DNA from: Smittium mucronatum
Lineage: Eukaryota; Kickxellomycota; Harpellomycetes; Harpellales; Legeriomycetaceae
Direction: 5' to 3'
Length of the DNA: 41,563 nucleotides
Assembly: GCA_001953115.1 (NCBI GenBank)
Contig: LSSL01000282.1
Span: 1 to 41,563 of the forward strand
The position numbers and the translations under genes are program-made. The notes below the pieces were generated by a model that ran no database searches, had not been told where the DNA came from, and saw only the letters and a program-made list of their open reading frames with translations. How positions within the stretch are numbered: position 1 is the stretch's first letter; each line of letters starts with the position of its first letter. Below, in pieces: positions 21,101-34,300 of the stretch.

Positions 21101-24100
21101 TTACCTATTATTTCATTTAAATTGTTTTTTTTGTCTCCATATAGCTTCAAAAAATATATCATTTCATATTTCTATATAATTTTGCCAATTTTGATATATC
21201 TAGTTGAATGTAAAACCAATGTTTATATCATTTTTATGTGCTAATATATAACATACTTAAACTATAAAATTCTCAACAATAAATAGTTTCAATAAAACAA
21301 TTTAAATATTGATCCAGTATAATACGAATAATTGTTTTTTTAAAAATACTTCTTCTATACTAATAAACATTTGAAATAAAAATTCCTTGAAATTTTGCTC
21401 ATGTAAATTTTTTTGTGATTTTTTTAATTATAAAAAAAAAACTCGATATAAAAAAGATAGTCAATAATTTGGCTTCTAAAAAATGCATAAGTTCACTGAG
21501 GTACTTGGAAATAATTTTTTGAATACTATAACCCTATTTTTGCATATTTGACAATCGATAAACTATATGCATAATTATCAGTTTATTTTTTTTGTAAAAT
21601 TTCTTTAAATTATTTATTTTTTATTAATATTTTCTTTTATTTCATTTTTTTGGTAGTTTAAATTAATATTTAATATTTATAATAACAACTCAAATATATT
21701 TTAATGGATTTAAATTTGATTTTAAGATATTCAATTTCATTTCTCGGTGCTTAAAAAACGATATTTTCAAATTAATCTGATTTTATTTTTTAGTATTTTT
21801 ATTTTAAATTAGTTTGATTTTTTTTTATAATTTAAAATATAACCTTATATTTAAAATTAAATCTGAATAAACACAATTAAAATAAATAATATTTTTCTAT
21901 TTCGATTCTTCATTTATTAAAATGTGTATTGGACGCTCGTTTAGTTTTTTTCTTAAAATTTATGAAAAACTAGTTGAGATTTTTATAGATATATGATAAA
22001 TGGATCAATTTTTTTTTTGTGCAAAAATATTTAGAACTAAATATTATTTTTTTATTGTAATAATTAAATAAAAACGTGTAACCAATAAATATACTTTTGA
22101 TATTTTTATGATAAAATCAAGACGCTTTTTTTCTTATTTTTTATCAACTTATTTGTACAACCTTTATTTAAATATTTTTAGATAGAAAATATGAACTCAA
22201 TATCTTTCTTTTTATATATTGCCTAAATCTTTTTAAAAAATGATTTCGATACCCAATAATATCTGTAGTTCTTACACATGTAACTTTTACGAGATAAAAA
22301 TCACTGAATCAGGAAACTTAAAAGAAAAATCATTTATTTATATAAATCTTTAGAAAATATTTTCTTACAGAAATTGAAGATATATTTCTCATTTTTAAAG
22401 ATAGTATATTAAGGGCATAAAATTAAAATATGAATAAAAAAATCTAATAAATTTACGGAATTTTTATTTATAACTAAAAGAAGCGATTTTTTTCCGATAT
22501 ATAATTTTTTTGTGTTTTTATGGTTTTTAATAAACAAAATTATCTTATAATGAATCGCCGTTTAGTTTAATTTTCTTTTTTTGTATTTATCCTCTAAAAG
22601 TAAATAAGAAATATTATTTATTCCATCAGTTTTTCTGGATTTGAATATTTTTATTATTTTCAAATTTAATTTTTAAAGATCAAAGACGATATTGCTCAAT
22701 AAAATATTTTTAAAGGTTTGGCTAGTTAAAAAAACAAAGAAATATATTTATTTTTATTGGCTACCGGTAATTTTAATAAAATTGAGGCCCTCTTTATTAT
22801 TTCATGTCAAATAAAAAAAAATCAATTAATCTAATAATAAAGGGTTCCAAAATTAGGCTTCTCAGTCATATGATATTTGAAAAAATAATAATAGTCTCAA
22901 AACCACTTGTGTGATATTTTACTTTCCCGAGAATAATGTTGAAAATTGAAAATTTTGTTGTATTTATCTTCATTTAATTGGTCATTTTATTTAAATATAT
23001 ACTAAATTTTCTATAATTTATACAAAACTTCTACCACATTTGGTTTTAATTGTATTTTTTACATTTCATTAGCCGATTAATATGCTTCGATATTTTAAAC
23101 CCATATTTAATTCTTGAAATCTTTTTTACTTAGTTTTAAACTTGTCAAAAGCTTAAATTTCACTTACAATTTAAAATGGTACCAAGAAGGTAATAATCTT
23201 TGAAAAAGCTCAAAAAAAATGGGAACTAGTTTATTTAAATAATTTCAGTGAATTTTATTATTTTTTTAGAAAGACTTTTTAGGAAAAAGAGTTGATAAAT
23301 AAAATCACAAAATACTTTCATTTAAATTCATTCTTCATAAAAAATGAATTAAATCCAAATATACTATAAAGTAGACGATTAAAAACAACATAATTTAGTT
23401 AATTCATAAATTTAGAATAAAATTAAATTTTATATAACTAGCATTTAGATTTTTTATAATACAAAACCCAAATAACATCTTCGAAATAAATACAATAAAA
23501 TAATAAATTCGAGTCATTTTAATTATTATATCAAAGATTCGTCTAATAATTTTAATTAAAATAATTGAAATGCATTTATGTTACAATAAAAATAAAAATT
23601 CGCTACTAATTATTTTTACAAATAAATTTTTTAATAAATGTTCTTTTTTTAAAAAAAAAAATAATATTTAAGGCAGAATAATGAAAATATGTCGACTAAT
23701 TGATTTATCTTATTTAATTTATTTGGATATAATAAAATTTAAATAATTTCTTCGGATATTTCAACTATAAAAAAAAAAGATTTTTCAACCTTGATATACT
23801 CGATGATAAAAAGATATGATCAAACCAAAATACAGCATAAAATAACTAAAATCCCATCTATTATTTATTAAAATTTATATAATTTTAATTATGCGCCAAA
23901 CAAAATTTTAAAATTTTATTTGAAACGATTATTATACCATTCATATTTTTTCTTGACTCTTATATATCTTTATTCTAGATTTATACCCACAAAAATACTA
24001 TAATTGCGTATAGAGATCTTTTTTATTTGTATATAATCGCGAAAAATTCCATTTCTTAGCTATTTTCTACAAATACTCTTATTAAAATATATATTTATAT

Positions 24101-27100
24101 ATATTAATTTTTTATTTTTCGATAGAATTAAGGGTTAATTGAAGAGGTGTTTTTTATATCTTATTTATTTTTTTTTATTCTTAAACGTAAATATATTTCC
24201 TTTCAAAACATTATTATCTTTCGTTAGTTTTGTATATTGGTATTTAATCCTCGAATATATTAAATTACTTTTGAATTTAAAATATTTTAATAATAAAGTG
24301 AAGTTTATTTTTTCAGAAAATTTGGTTATATTTTAAAATAATATGATTTTGTATCTGTAAAATTTCAATATCAAGGTATAAATGCAATTAAAAAAGCTCT
24401 TTTTTCACTATCCTCGTTAATTTTTTTATAAATTATATATTATATATGCATTGAAAAGTTTTAGATAATCTTGGTAGACAGAATTAATTTTAGAAAAAAT
24501 AACGTTAAAATTATGAAAAATGGGTTTTTATTTAGTTAAAATAAGAAATACACAACATAAATTATGTATTGAATTACAAAATAGATAAAAATATTGATAA
24601 ATTTATTAATTTTTAAAGATATTAGACTAAATTTTTTTTTTAAAAAAAAAAAATTATAAATTTAAACCACAGAAATTTCGATGAATAATTATATTCCTAT
24701 GATTTAAACTTTGAAAAAATAAATTTTAACTTTTTTTTTATCAAGCTTGTTTCACAAATATAATACAATGATTGCGTATAGTCTAGTATTAAAATTAGCA
24801 CAAAATATTATATAATATTTTGATTGTTATAATAAAGGGATGTTATCTATTTATCTCTATTTCCATTGATTATCTATTATTGATTAATAAATAATTTATT
24901 TAAAATTTAAAAAAAAAATGCTTTTATTTAATAAAAATATCGGCTTAAGTATTTAAAATACCATTAAAAAAATTTTTTAGATGTTATTATTAAAACAAAA
25001 TCGATACACTTTATAATATTCAACCTCTATGATTTTACCTGCTAATAATATTTAACCTCAAAATAAATTTTTTTATGAATTTAAAACTATCAATTTATTC
25101 ATAAATAAAAATATTTATAAACAAAATTTAACAGAAAATTTTTATGTTTTGCTCAAAATATAATGAAAATATATCCTAAAGTTTATCTGTATTTTTTTTT
25201 TTGCAATTTCATTTATTAAATTGAAATTTATTATTTATATAAATATGTTTTTTGAAAAATAATTCCAAGAATTTAAAATGTCGCTAATATTACACCAAAC
25301 TAAAAAAACTATTGATAACTCTTTAGTTTCTAAGTTTGGATTATTTTTCATAAAAATATATTAAAATTTAAGAAAAAAAATTTTCTGTCAAAAATAAATT
25401 ATTTATCAGCTTTTATCCATTCTTAAAGATTATATATATATTACATGAAAAAATAATACACACACACATTTATTTGGGCTGCTTAAGCGGACCGACTTTT
25501 TATTCATTCTTTCAACATTTAAAGTGAGTCTGACATTATTAATTTTTGCTAATTTTTAAATTTTTTAAATCCAATGGAAAATATATTTAAGACTATAAAA
25601 ATTATTTTTAATTGTTCAATTTCAAAAATATTAATTTTAAAAGAAACCAATATGAAATTTCTAATAAAATCAAATGTGAAAAAATTCATAGATATTGCAG
25701 AATATATTTTTATAATCCGAGGATAACTAGAAAGAAAATTCTTATGAGAAGTCAATAAATTATATACGATAAAAAAATTCAATAAAATATTGTTATATAA
25801 TACATTTCATGTATATTGATTTGAAATTTTTTCGTTAATATCGAAATTGATATTTATTTTGCAATCATAATGTAATTAGAAGTATATTTCATTTAAATTC
25901 TAAATTTGATTTTTTTTTAGGATTTCTTATAGTTTTCTGTTTGAGCTGCGTTTGAGTTTGCTTTTTCCGATTGTTCTAACACTTTAATTTGAGTTGGGTT
26001 TTAATTTTTTGATTGGAATTCGATTCTCATCTTTGATTTCTATGATTTTACTTGATTTTAAACTGTTCATTTTTAGGATTTTTTATTTTTTTATGAATAT
26101 ATTACTATTTTATACTAAGATATCTCTCATAAATTGGGAACAGTGTGTGATTCAGAATATATAGACACAAAAAATAATTTGTATATATTTCCAGGATGTA
26201 TTAGTTATTGTTATTTTTTGAAATTTATTAGACTCTATAATTAATTTTTATCTTTTTATTATAATTTTTTAAACAGCTTACTAATATATTTATTTTTTTA
26301 AAAAAAAAAACAACTTATAATGTATATTTCTTTTTAAAGTGAAATGATTTAATATAGTTAGATGTTTTAAAAAAATCCAAATTTTATTACGTTATCAAAT
26401 TTATTTCTTAAGAAAATTATGTTTAAATATAAAATCTTGATGAATACATTAATTATAAATCCAATAAATTGCATATTCACATTTTGTAACATAAAAATAA
26501 AAAAAATTCTGATTATATATCAAATTCCAAAAAAACTCAAAATTGAGTGTTATTTGAGAATTTGATATAAAAAAAATTCTAAATAAAAGGCGGTATCGAA
26601 AAGAAATTCTTTTTCTAATAATAATTCTAATTCAAAGAGTAAATTATAAAAAAATACTAATTAAATTTCAATTAAGGTTTTAATATCAATCTTAAATATT
26701 TTCTTTGTATTTATGTATCAAAAATTTAAAATTTTATATGATACAGATAAAATTTTTAAATTTTAAATTTTAAATTTTATATACTTTTCTGACTTTTATT
26801 TCGATTTTTTTCCTATTTATAATCGGAAAGCTAAATTTTCTGTCTATTATATCTCCAATTTTAATATTCTTTCTGTATAGAAAAGTTTTTTTTATCTTAC
26901 TATATTAAAAATCTCATATTCTTATTTGAATTGATTTAATCGAAATATATTGAATATAATTATCTTTTTATAGTTTTAACTATATATCTATTGGAAAAAT
27001 GAAATGAAAAATGATTAAATAATTAAATAATTAATTATGCTTTATTATGAGTATAAATTTTTCACTTTTTTCAATTTTCTTTATAAAATGCTTTTTGAGT

Positions 27101-27820
27101 TTCCAAATTTAGTGAGTTTAAAAGTTCTATTTTATTTTAATTTTGGAGAATTTGAAAAGCAGTTGAAAAAATGAAAAAACTTTTAAGCTTGTTGGAAACC
27201 CATTTTATTTTTAATATGTAAAAGGTATGTAATATATAACGATTGGATTTTATAAATAATAGAAGTGATATAAAATTTTTAGATAGATATTTTCTTTTTT
27301 AATAAATCATACTAGCTTTTTTTATATATGATATATCTCAAAGATCGATTTTTTTTGCACAATGATATCATTTCATGTTTTCAATGTTAGTTATAAAACA
27401 AATAAATGCACTAAGCGCATGATAAATGGCTGGTTAACTTAAGAGGTTTAACTACGCGAGGTGTTCATTTATGTAATAAATATTTCATTTTCATAAATAA
27501 TCGACCTACGACGCTTTTTATTGGATTTTCATTTATTTATCCAATAATCTGTCAAAAAAATCTTCTTAAAATCTTTTTGATCCATCCATACGGCTCCAGC
27601 TGCATCAAATACACTTAAACAGATTATTAGACTAGTAGGAAATGAAAAAAAAATCTTCTACTTTATTTTTTATTTAAATTTGAGTTTTTATTAATTAAAG
27701 TCCTGGTCTGTTTTATCAGAATAATTTCAGATATTTTGTGCACTTTATGGCGATATAACATTTTTATCCTCATATATTTATGGCTTATAACAAAGATAAC
27801 TTCATTTGAAATGCACTAAT
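18136..27820. other. Extremely AT-rich gene desert, part 1
   Basis: Nearly 10 kb of sequence is dominated by A and T homopolymers and TA runs. Open frames are short (at most 117 codons, at 18228-18581) and rich in Phe, Ile, Lys, Asn and Tyr, as expected from base composition alone. No domain, splice pattern, tRNA or rRNA is recognised. Slightly GC-richer patches occur near 25478-25497, 25940-26040 and 27411-27640, without identifiable content. Confidence 0.6.
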
Positions 27821-27840
27821 CCCCCCCCCCCCCCCCCCCC
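27821..27840. repeat. Run of 20 C next to assembly gap
   Basis: Twenty consecutive C lie four bases before an N-gap, in DNA that is otherwise almost devoid of G and C. Sequencing or assembly probably failed at this homopolymer, so its length is unreliable. Confidence 0.9.
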
Positions 27841-27844
27841 AAAC

Positions 27845-28395
27845 NNNNNNNNNNNNNNNNNNNNNNNNNNNNNNNNNNNNNNNNNNNNNNNNNNNNNNNN
27901 NNNNNNNNNNNNNNNNNNNNNNNNNNNNNNNNNNNNNNNNNNNNNNNNNNNNNNNNNNNNNNNNNNNNNNNNNNNNNNNNNNNNNNNNNNNNNNNNNNNN
28001 NNNNNNNNNNNNNNNNNNNNNNNNNNNNNNNNNNNNNNNNNNNNNNNNNNNNNNNNNNNNNNNNNNNNNNNNNNNNNNNNNNNNNNNNNNNNNNNNNNNN
28101 NNNNNNNNNNNNNNNNNNNNNNNNNNNNNNNNNNNNNNNNNNNNNNNNNNNNNNNNNNNNNNNNNNNNNNNNNNNNNNNNNNNNNNNNNNNNNNNNNNNN
28201 NNNNNNNNNNNNNNNNNNNNNNNNNNNNNNNNNNNNNNNNNNNNNNNNNNNNNNNNNNNNNNNNNNNNNNNNNNNNNNNNNNNNNNNNNNNNNNNNNNNN
28301 NNNNNNNNNNNNNNNNNNNNNNNNNNNNNNNNNNNNNNNNNNNNNNNNNNNNNNNNNNNNNNNNNNNNNNNNNNNNNNNNNNNNNNNNNNNNNNN
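27845..28395. other. Assembly gap (551 N)
   Basis: The sequence is unknown. Long frames that seem to span it are artefacts of translating N. Confidence 0.98.
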
Positions 28396-31300
28396 ATAAT
28401 TCAAATAGCATTAAGCATAACAATAAAATGATTATAGATGGGTTACTTTGATTTAGAGATGCTCGGATTAAAGATATATATATATTTATATTTTAAAAAA
28501 AAGTTTATAAAAATTAAAACAACTAAGATGAAAGGTCTTAAATCATGTAAAAATTTAATAACTTTGTTTTTGTAGTTTTTTAATGGTTCTTAGTCTACTT
28601 TTATCAAAAAAATTGGTTATTTTGATGAAAATATTTGCATTATTTCCATAAATTAAAATAAAAAGGTTAATTTTAATTTAATATCGAAAAATTTTAGGTA
28701 CATAATTTTCTATCTTCTATATATTTTTTAGTTTATTATTCTAACTTGGTTCAGTTAGAATGAATTTTCAGTAAATTTTTCTTATTTCAAATAACTAGTA
28801 GTGTCGAATGGGATAAATATGAATCATAGAGCATCTAAAAAAACATGCCAATTATTTTATAACGTAGATTAAAAACATTTCTAGTATTTATATTGTGTAA
28901 TTTTTGTGTAATTATTTTGTTTTTTTGAATAATAATATACATTCTCTTTTATTTCTTTATTCAATGATTTTAGAATTCATTTAAACATATTGTGTTAGTT
29001 TCAGATCCTTTCTTAATCTAATTAAACTACTAAAATATTTTCTCTTACTTTCAGCTTGTATATATTCGAATTAAATCGAAGGATGGTTTTTTCATATTCT
29101 CCTTTTTTCGAACATAGTTTAATCGATTTTTTCTTCAATCCATTTAAGAAAATTTTTTCTGATTTAATTTTTTTTAATTTTTATTCTAAATAAGTTAATA
29201 TATTTTAGTCTAGAGGTTTTATGATAGTAAATTTATTAATTACATAATTTTGTCATTTGCTGATTTAATATTTCGACTAAAAATAATTATTATATTGTTA
29301 AAAATTGCATATAACACTAGAATTTATTCTTAACCCGTAAAACTAATAATATATATATATAGTAATTTAAAAATATTATTAAATATTAATTGGTCTATAT
29401 TTTTTATCTTGGGTTAACTTTTTATGATTAATACTGTATGATTATAAATAATCTATAATTTAAAAATGAAAAAATGTACCATTAGTGCTACATTACTTCA
29501 TTTATTTATCCTCAATTAAAAATTTTAAACGTTTTTAATGTATATCTGATAATAGAGAAGTTATCCTCTTAATCGGGTTATAAAAATATTATTAATTAAA
29601 AAATCATTTTCAATTATTTCATATAATAATAAACCTCTTTAAAGAAAAAACTTTAGATTACTTTTTGAAATGAGAAATTAATTATTTCTGAAAATTTTCG
29701 ATTATGACCGAATTTTTTAAGGGATCGTCGATTTTTTGATGGTTAGAAATTTTTTTAAACATTTTTTAAGCAATTTTCGCAGTCAATAATATATTTAATA
29801 ATCAAATACGACAAAGAGATTGAAATATCTATTTTTTTTAGCTTTTTACTGTATAAAATTGGATCCAAAACCTAAAGGTTTTTAAAAAATAGTTTTTTAA
29901 TTAAATTTAGTTTTTTACCGACTAACTCTTATGAAGTCTTTAGAATATACCTGATGTGATTTTATTTAAAGTGATTATTTATAGTTTATTTTAATATTAT
30001 GAAATTTAATTTTCGGTAGGGTGGTCTGAATATTCCATATAAAAAAATACTTAAATTAATAGTAAAAATCAATGAAAAAAATTCCTCTAAGTACAAATGA
30101 TTAATAAATAAATCGAATTAGTAATCATAATGCATCCAAAATAAAATGTTTTACATTATTAGTTTCAAAAATTCTAGTAAAAAATATCGTTTTTTGATAA
30201 AACATTACAGTAGGAAGTTATAGTTAAGCTCTCGTGTGAAAATAATTTCCTTATTATTTATTTTAAATGCTTGCAGTAAAAAATTAGTTTTATGAAAATT
30301 TTAATAAGTGAAAAAAGTATTTTTAAATAAAAAATGTGCTAAAGTCATTTATAGACTAAAATTACTTTTTAATTACTTCTAAAAAAATATATATATATAC
30401 AATAAAATGGTCTCCTTTTGCTTTAAAGTAACAGTTTAATTTAATATATAATAGAAAAAATGAAATTATAATGAAAATTGAGTGCTATTTCATCTAATAG
30501 ATAACTAAAGTGATTAATTTTACATTTCAAATAGTAGTATTAATTTTTTAAATTATTTTGGATTAAATAAAAATTAAATTTGAATATGACATGAATTTTT
30601 CGATAGCAAAAATTATTATGAAATAAAAGATAGTATAATCAGTGCAAAAATTACACCATTTCACTTATATAGGTCAAAAGAATGGTTATAATTCTTAAAA
30701 TTAACTATTATATACCAGTTAAGCAGTAATTTATCATCTATTAGCTATATAAAATTAATAAAAAGTAAAGATTAAAATTTTAAATTTTATTTTCCAAATT
30801 TATAAAAATAGAAATATTCTATATTTAGAAAAAATTTGCATTTATAACTTTTTATGGATTTATTTTCTTTGGAATCCGATGTAGAAATTTTTTCCAGTGT
30901 ATATTCTATAATTAAAATTTATATACAGACTATACCTTATGAAATATTTTTCAAGGATATTCTCCGTCGATTTTTTAAAAATAAATACCTAGTTTTTTGT
31001 GCTTTAAAATATCCAGTTCCACAAAAATCTCATTTTGGATTTTTATTTTGCTCATATATGGACTTATTCGAATAATTTACACTCCTAATACCTAACTATA
31101 AAGTAAATATGCTTATTTTAAACACCTCATTACATTTAATTATATGAAATATATTATTTTATATTTTATTAGAGCGATAAATACCCTATATTGAGTAATT
31201 AAACATTATTAATGGGTAATATAACATGATTATTTCTCCCAAAAAATTTTAAAAAGTTTAATCCCTTCAAAAAAAAAAAATTAAACTCAAAAATAAAGTA

Positions 31301-34300
31301 TAATAGATTTTAATTGTTTGATCATTATTATATATACATAGAAAAAAAATACTATAAATTGATTGTTATACATACTAAATTTTATTATTGTAAAAATATA
31401 GTTATTTAGCGCCTAATAAAAGATTTTGAAGCCAAAAAAGTGGGATTTAGATGTTAAATCAAAATTTTAAAGGTGTTTTTTTATTGAAACTCTTAAAAAA
31501 TCGGTTATTTTATTTTTGAACCCTCCAAGAAAGCTTTATTTTAGAACTATTCAATTCAGCGGACGTTTTTTATTTCTAAATTTTTTGAACGAAATATTTT
31601 CATTTATTTTTGTCATATCATAAAATTTTAAATCGCCAGAATATGGGTGGGTGAGGGGGGGGGTAGTTTTATATAATTTTTGGCCAAAAATATTCAAAGA
31701 TTTGCAAGTATAATATTTTTTCCAAAGTTTATCTGAAATAGCCTTAAGTTAAATTGAATAAAATTTAGGCATATCAAACAATTCTTTCAATATAAGTCTT
31801 TTAATAGTACATAATTCAAACAATTTGTTAGAAATGATATTTTTATATTACCTCTGAGATATCTGAGTGTTTATAAGAGTATTTAGCTAGCAATAATCTC
31901 TATAATTGTATTTTTTTAAGCGTATTTTTTTTAATCAAAGCGTCAAAACATTCGTTTAATTCTAGGTATTCCTTACGCCTCATCACTTACTATTTGTTAT
32001 AATTACTATAATCGAGAATCAAATAATACCTAACTCTTTTTTTGAAATTATTGGTATTTAATGACCATTAACTTGGAAAATTACGAGCTAAAAATAGAGC
32101 CTTGAGCGATAAGTTGAAATGAAGACAAATAATCCATATTTATCACAGCTTTTACATATATAAACATTATTTCGGATGCTTTCCTGAATAAAATAGTTTC
32201 CAATATCTGAAAATTATATTTGAAATGATTTGAAATAGATTATTAAAGCACTTTTCTTTTTTTATTAGAAATTTAATCTTTGAAACTTTCTCAATCTTAT
32301 TAATAGAACTAAGATATTTCTAAAGCTCATCTACCTAAAAATTTATTAAATTGAAAAAAAAAATCAAATAATCGATGGGGATGAAGTGATAAAATCGAGT
32401 TGAAATATTTCGAATATGGAATAATGTCTTATAATTACCAAAATTACATTGGTCTTATCTTTAGATGTACATATTGATGTTATTTATTTATTATTATTAT
32501 TATCGTTTAGAAGCCCATGCTGTCATTTTAGTTTAATATCATAAAAAAAATCCGATTTAAATTAAGCATAAGGTAAAAATCTCCCCGTGGCTCAGCGAAA
32601 TCTCATTTTATAAATTTCACTTTTACATATAAGCTTCACTTGTATATTATTTTCAGAACATTTTTTCTAGTGCATTATGAGTTTAATATTTCTTGAATAT
32701 GCTTATATATTTATAAATTGCACATATTTAGTTATTAAAATACACACTGAACACAAAATTTTACTTTTAATTTTATTATTTTTCTTGTAATTAAAAATCT
32801 AGAAAAAATAGGGTATATAAAAAATATATGAAAAAATACTGAAAAAACCATACTAAAAACTTTTAAATTTTGTAAATATTTTAAAAATAAAAAACTTAGT
32901 CAAACAATTTTCAATAAAAAAAAATCAATATGGGAATATTTTAATTTTTCAACATTAATAAATCATAGGTAAATCTATGTTTATATATATTAAAATCCCC
33001 TATATTTAATTTTACTAAAAAAATTGTATATCTCATTTAAAATAAATTTATTTTGTATAATCAATTGAGCTATTATACTACGAATCCATTTTAAACTCTG
33101 AATATTTAAAATTTTGAAGATTTAAATCAATAAAATATTAATCTAAATATTTTTAATTTAGTTTTAAAAACTTTATTCTGCCAAAAAAAAGTAAAATAAC
33201 ATGATTTTCGATAAATTTTTATAAAGTTTTAATAAAGTGAAGGATTAATAATGAATAAGTTATTTTGTTTAATATCACTTTTACAGGCTAATTTTCTGAT
33301 TTAATTTATCCAATAATTTTGTTAATCTAAATTTAGTTGTTTCTATATAACAAAATATAAATATTTTTTATAATATTAATATATTAATTAGGAATTTAAA
33401 TGAAAACTTGTCGTGCTCATATTTTTTATCATTTTTTATCACTTTTACTGAAAAAAAAGTCTCTTTTGTGAATATCCTACGAAAAAGGATATATTATAAA
33501 ATTAAATCTTAATTAAGAATATGCTAAATTTCATTTTTTTTTTGGATTTATAGTACTTTTATTTAATAACTGGTGTATCAATAGCCCCACCACTACCAAA
33601 AAAATTATCATATTTTACATAAAACCAATGATTTTCATTTCCTCTATCTCGGATTTATAAAATTATTATGTTAAAACTATTAAAAATTAAAAATAGAAAT
33701 ACTTTTGGGAATAATATTAAGCACATCTCACTAAAAAAAGTATTCTTCATGAAAAAAAAAAATTATTTAATTTTTTTTATTCGTTCGTATCATTAAAACC
33801 AAAAACTTGGTAATTTAACTAAGTTTTAATTAATAATTGAAATTTAAAGTAAATTTATTTATAAGTTTTTATAAATAAGGCTATATTTATCTTGCTTTAA
33901 ATATTCGATTTAGATTTTTTCTAGTTTACAATCCTAGAAAAAATAATTTATAGGATTTTTTTTCAAAGAAAGAAAAAAAGTTCTATTATTTAACTATTTT
34001 AAATGATTACCCTTAATATAAAGCTCATAGAAAAAAGCTTATTTTCCCAATTTTTATATAATTTTTACAAATTTTAATATATATTTTTAAATATATCTAC
34101 TTTTTTGGGCACAAATTCACAGTGTCTAATCTGAATTTAATTTTTCGAATTATAATCCACTATTTATAATTGGATAATATTCTATCCAAATATTCATTTC
34201 TTTTTAATATTATTTTCATGAAGAGGTGTGGGTTGATATTTTTATAACCATTTTTTTATAAATTTTCCAAAAAAAATTTACCGATTAAATTTTAATATTT

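Noticed and set aside
22788..22844. Hairpin CCCTCTTTATTATT / AATAATAAAGGG.
   Set aside because: Imperfect, mostly A/T, and no flanking duplication; not distinguishable from background hairpins in this AT-rich DNA.
30854..31075. 73-codon frame beginning MDLFSLESDVEIF.
   Set aside because: Slightly less biased than other desert frames, but it matches no family I know and has no neighbouring exon-like sequence.
32061..32078. ACCATTAACTTGG shared with sequence near 19669.
   Set aside because: Too short and without flanking similarity.
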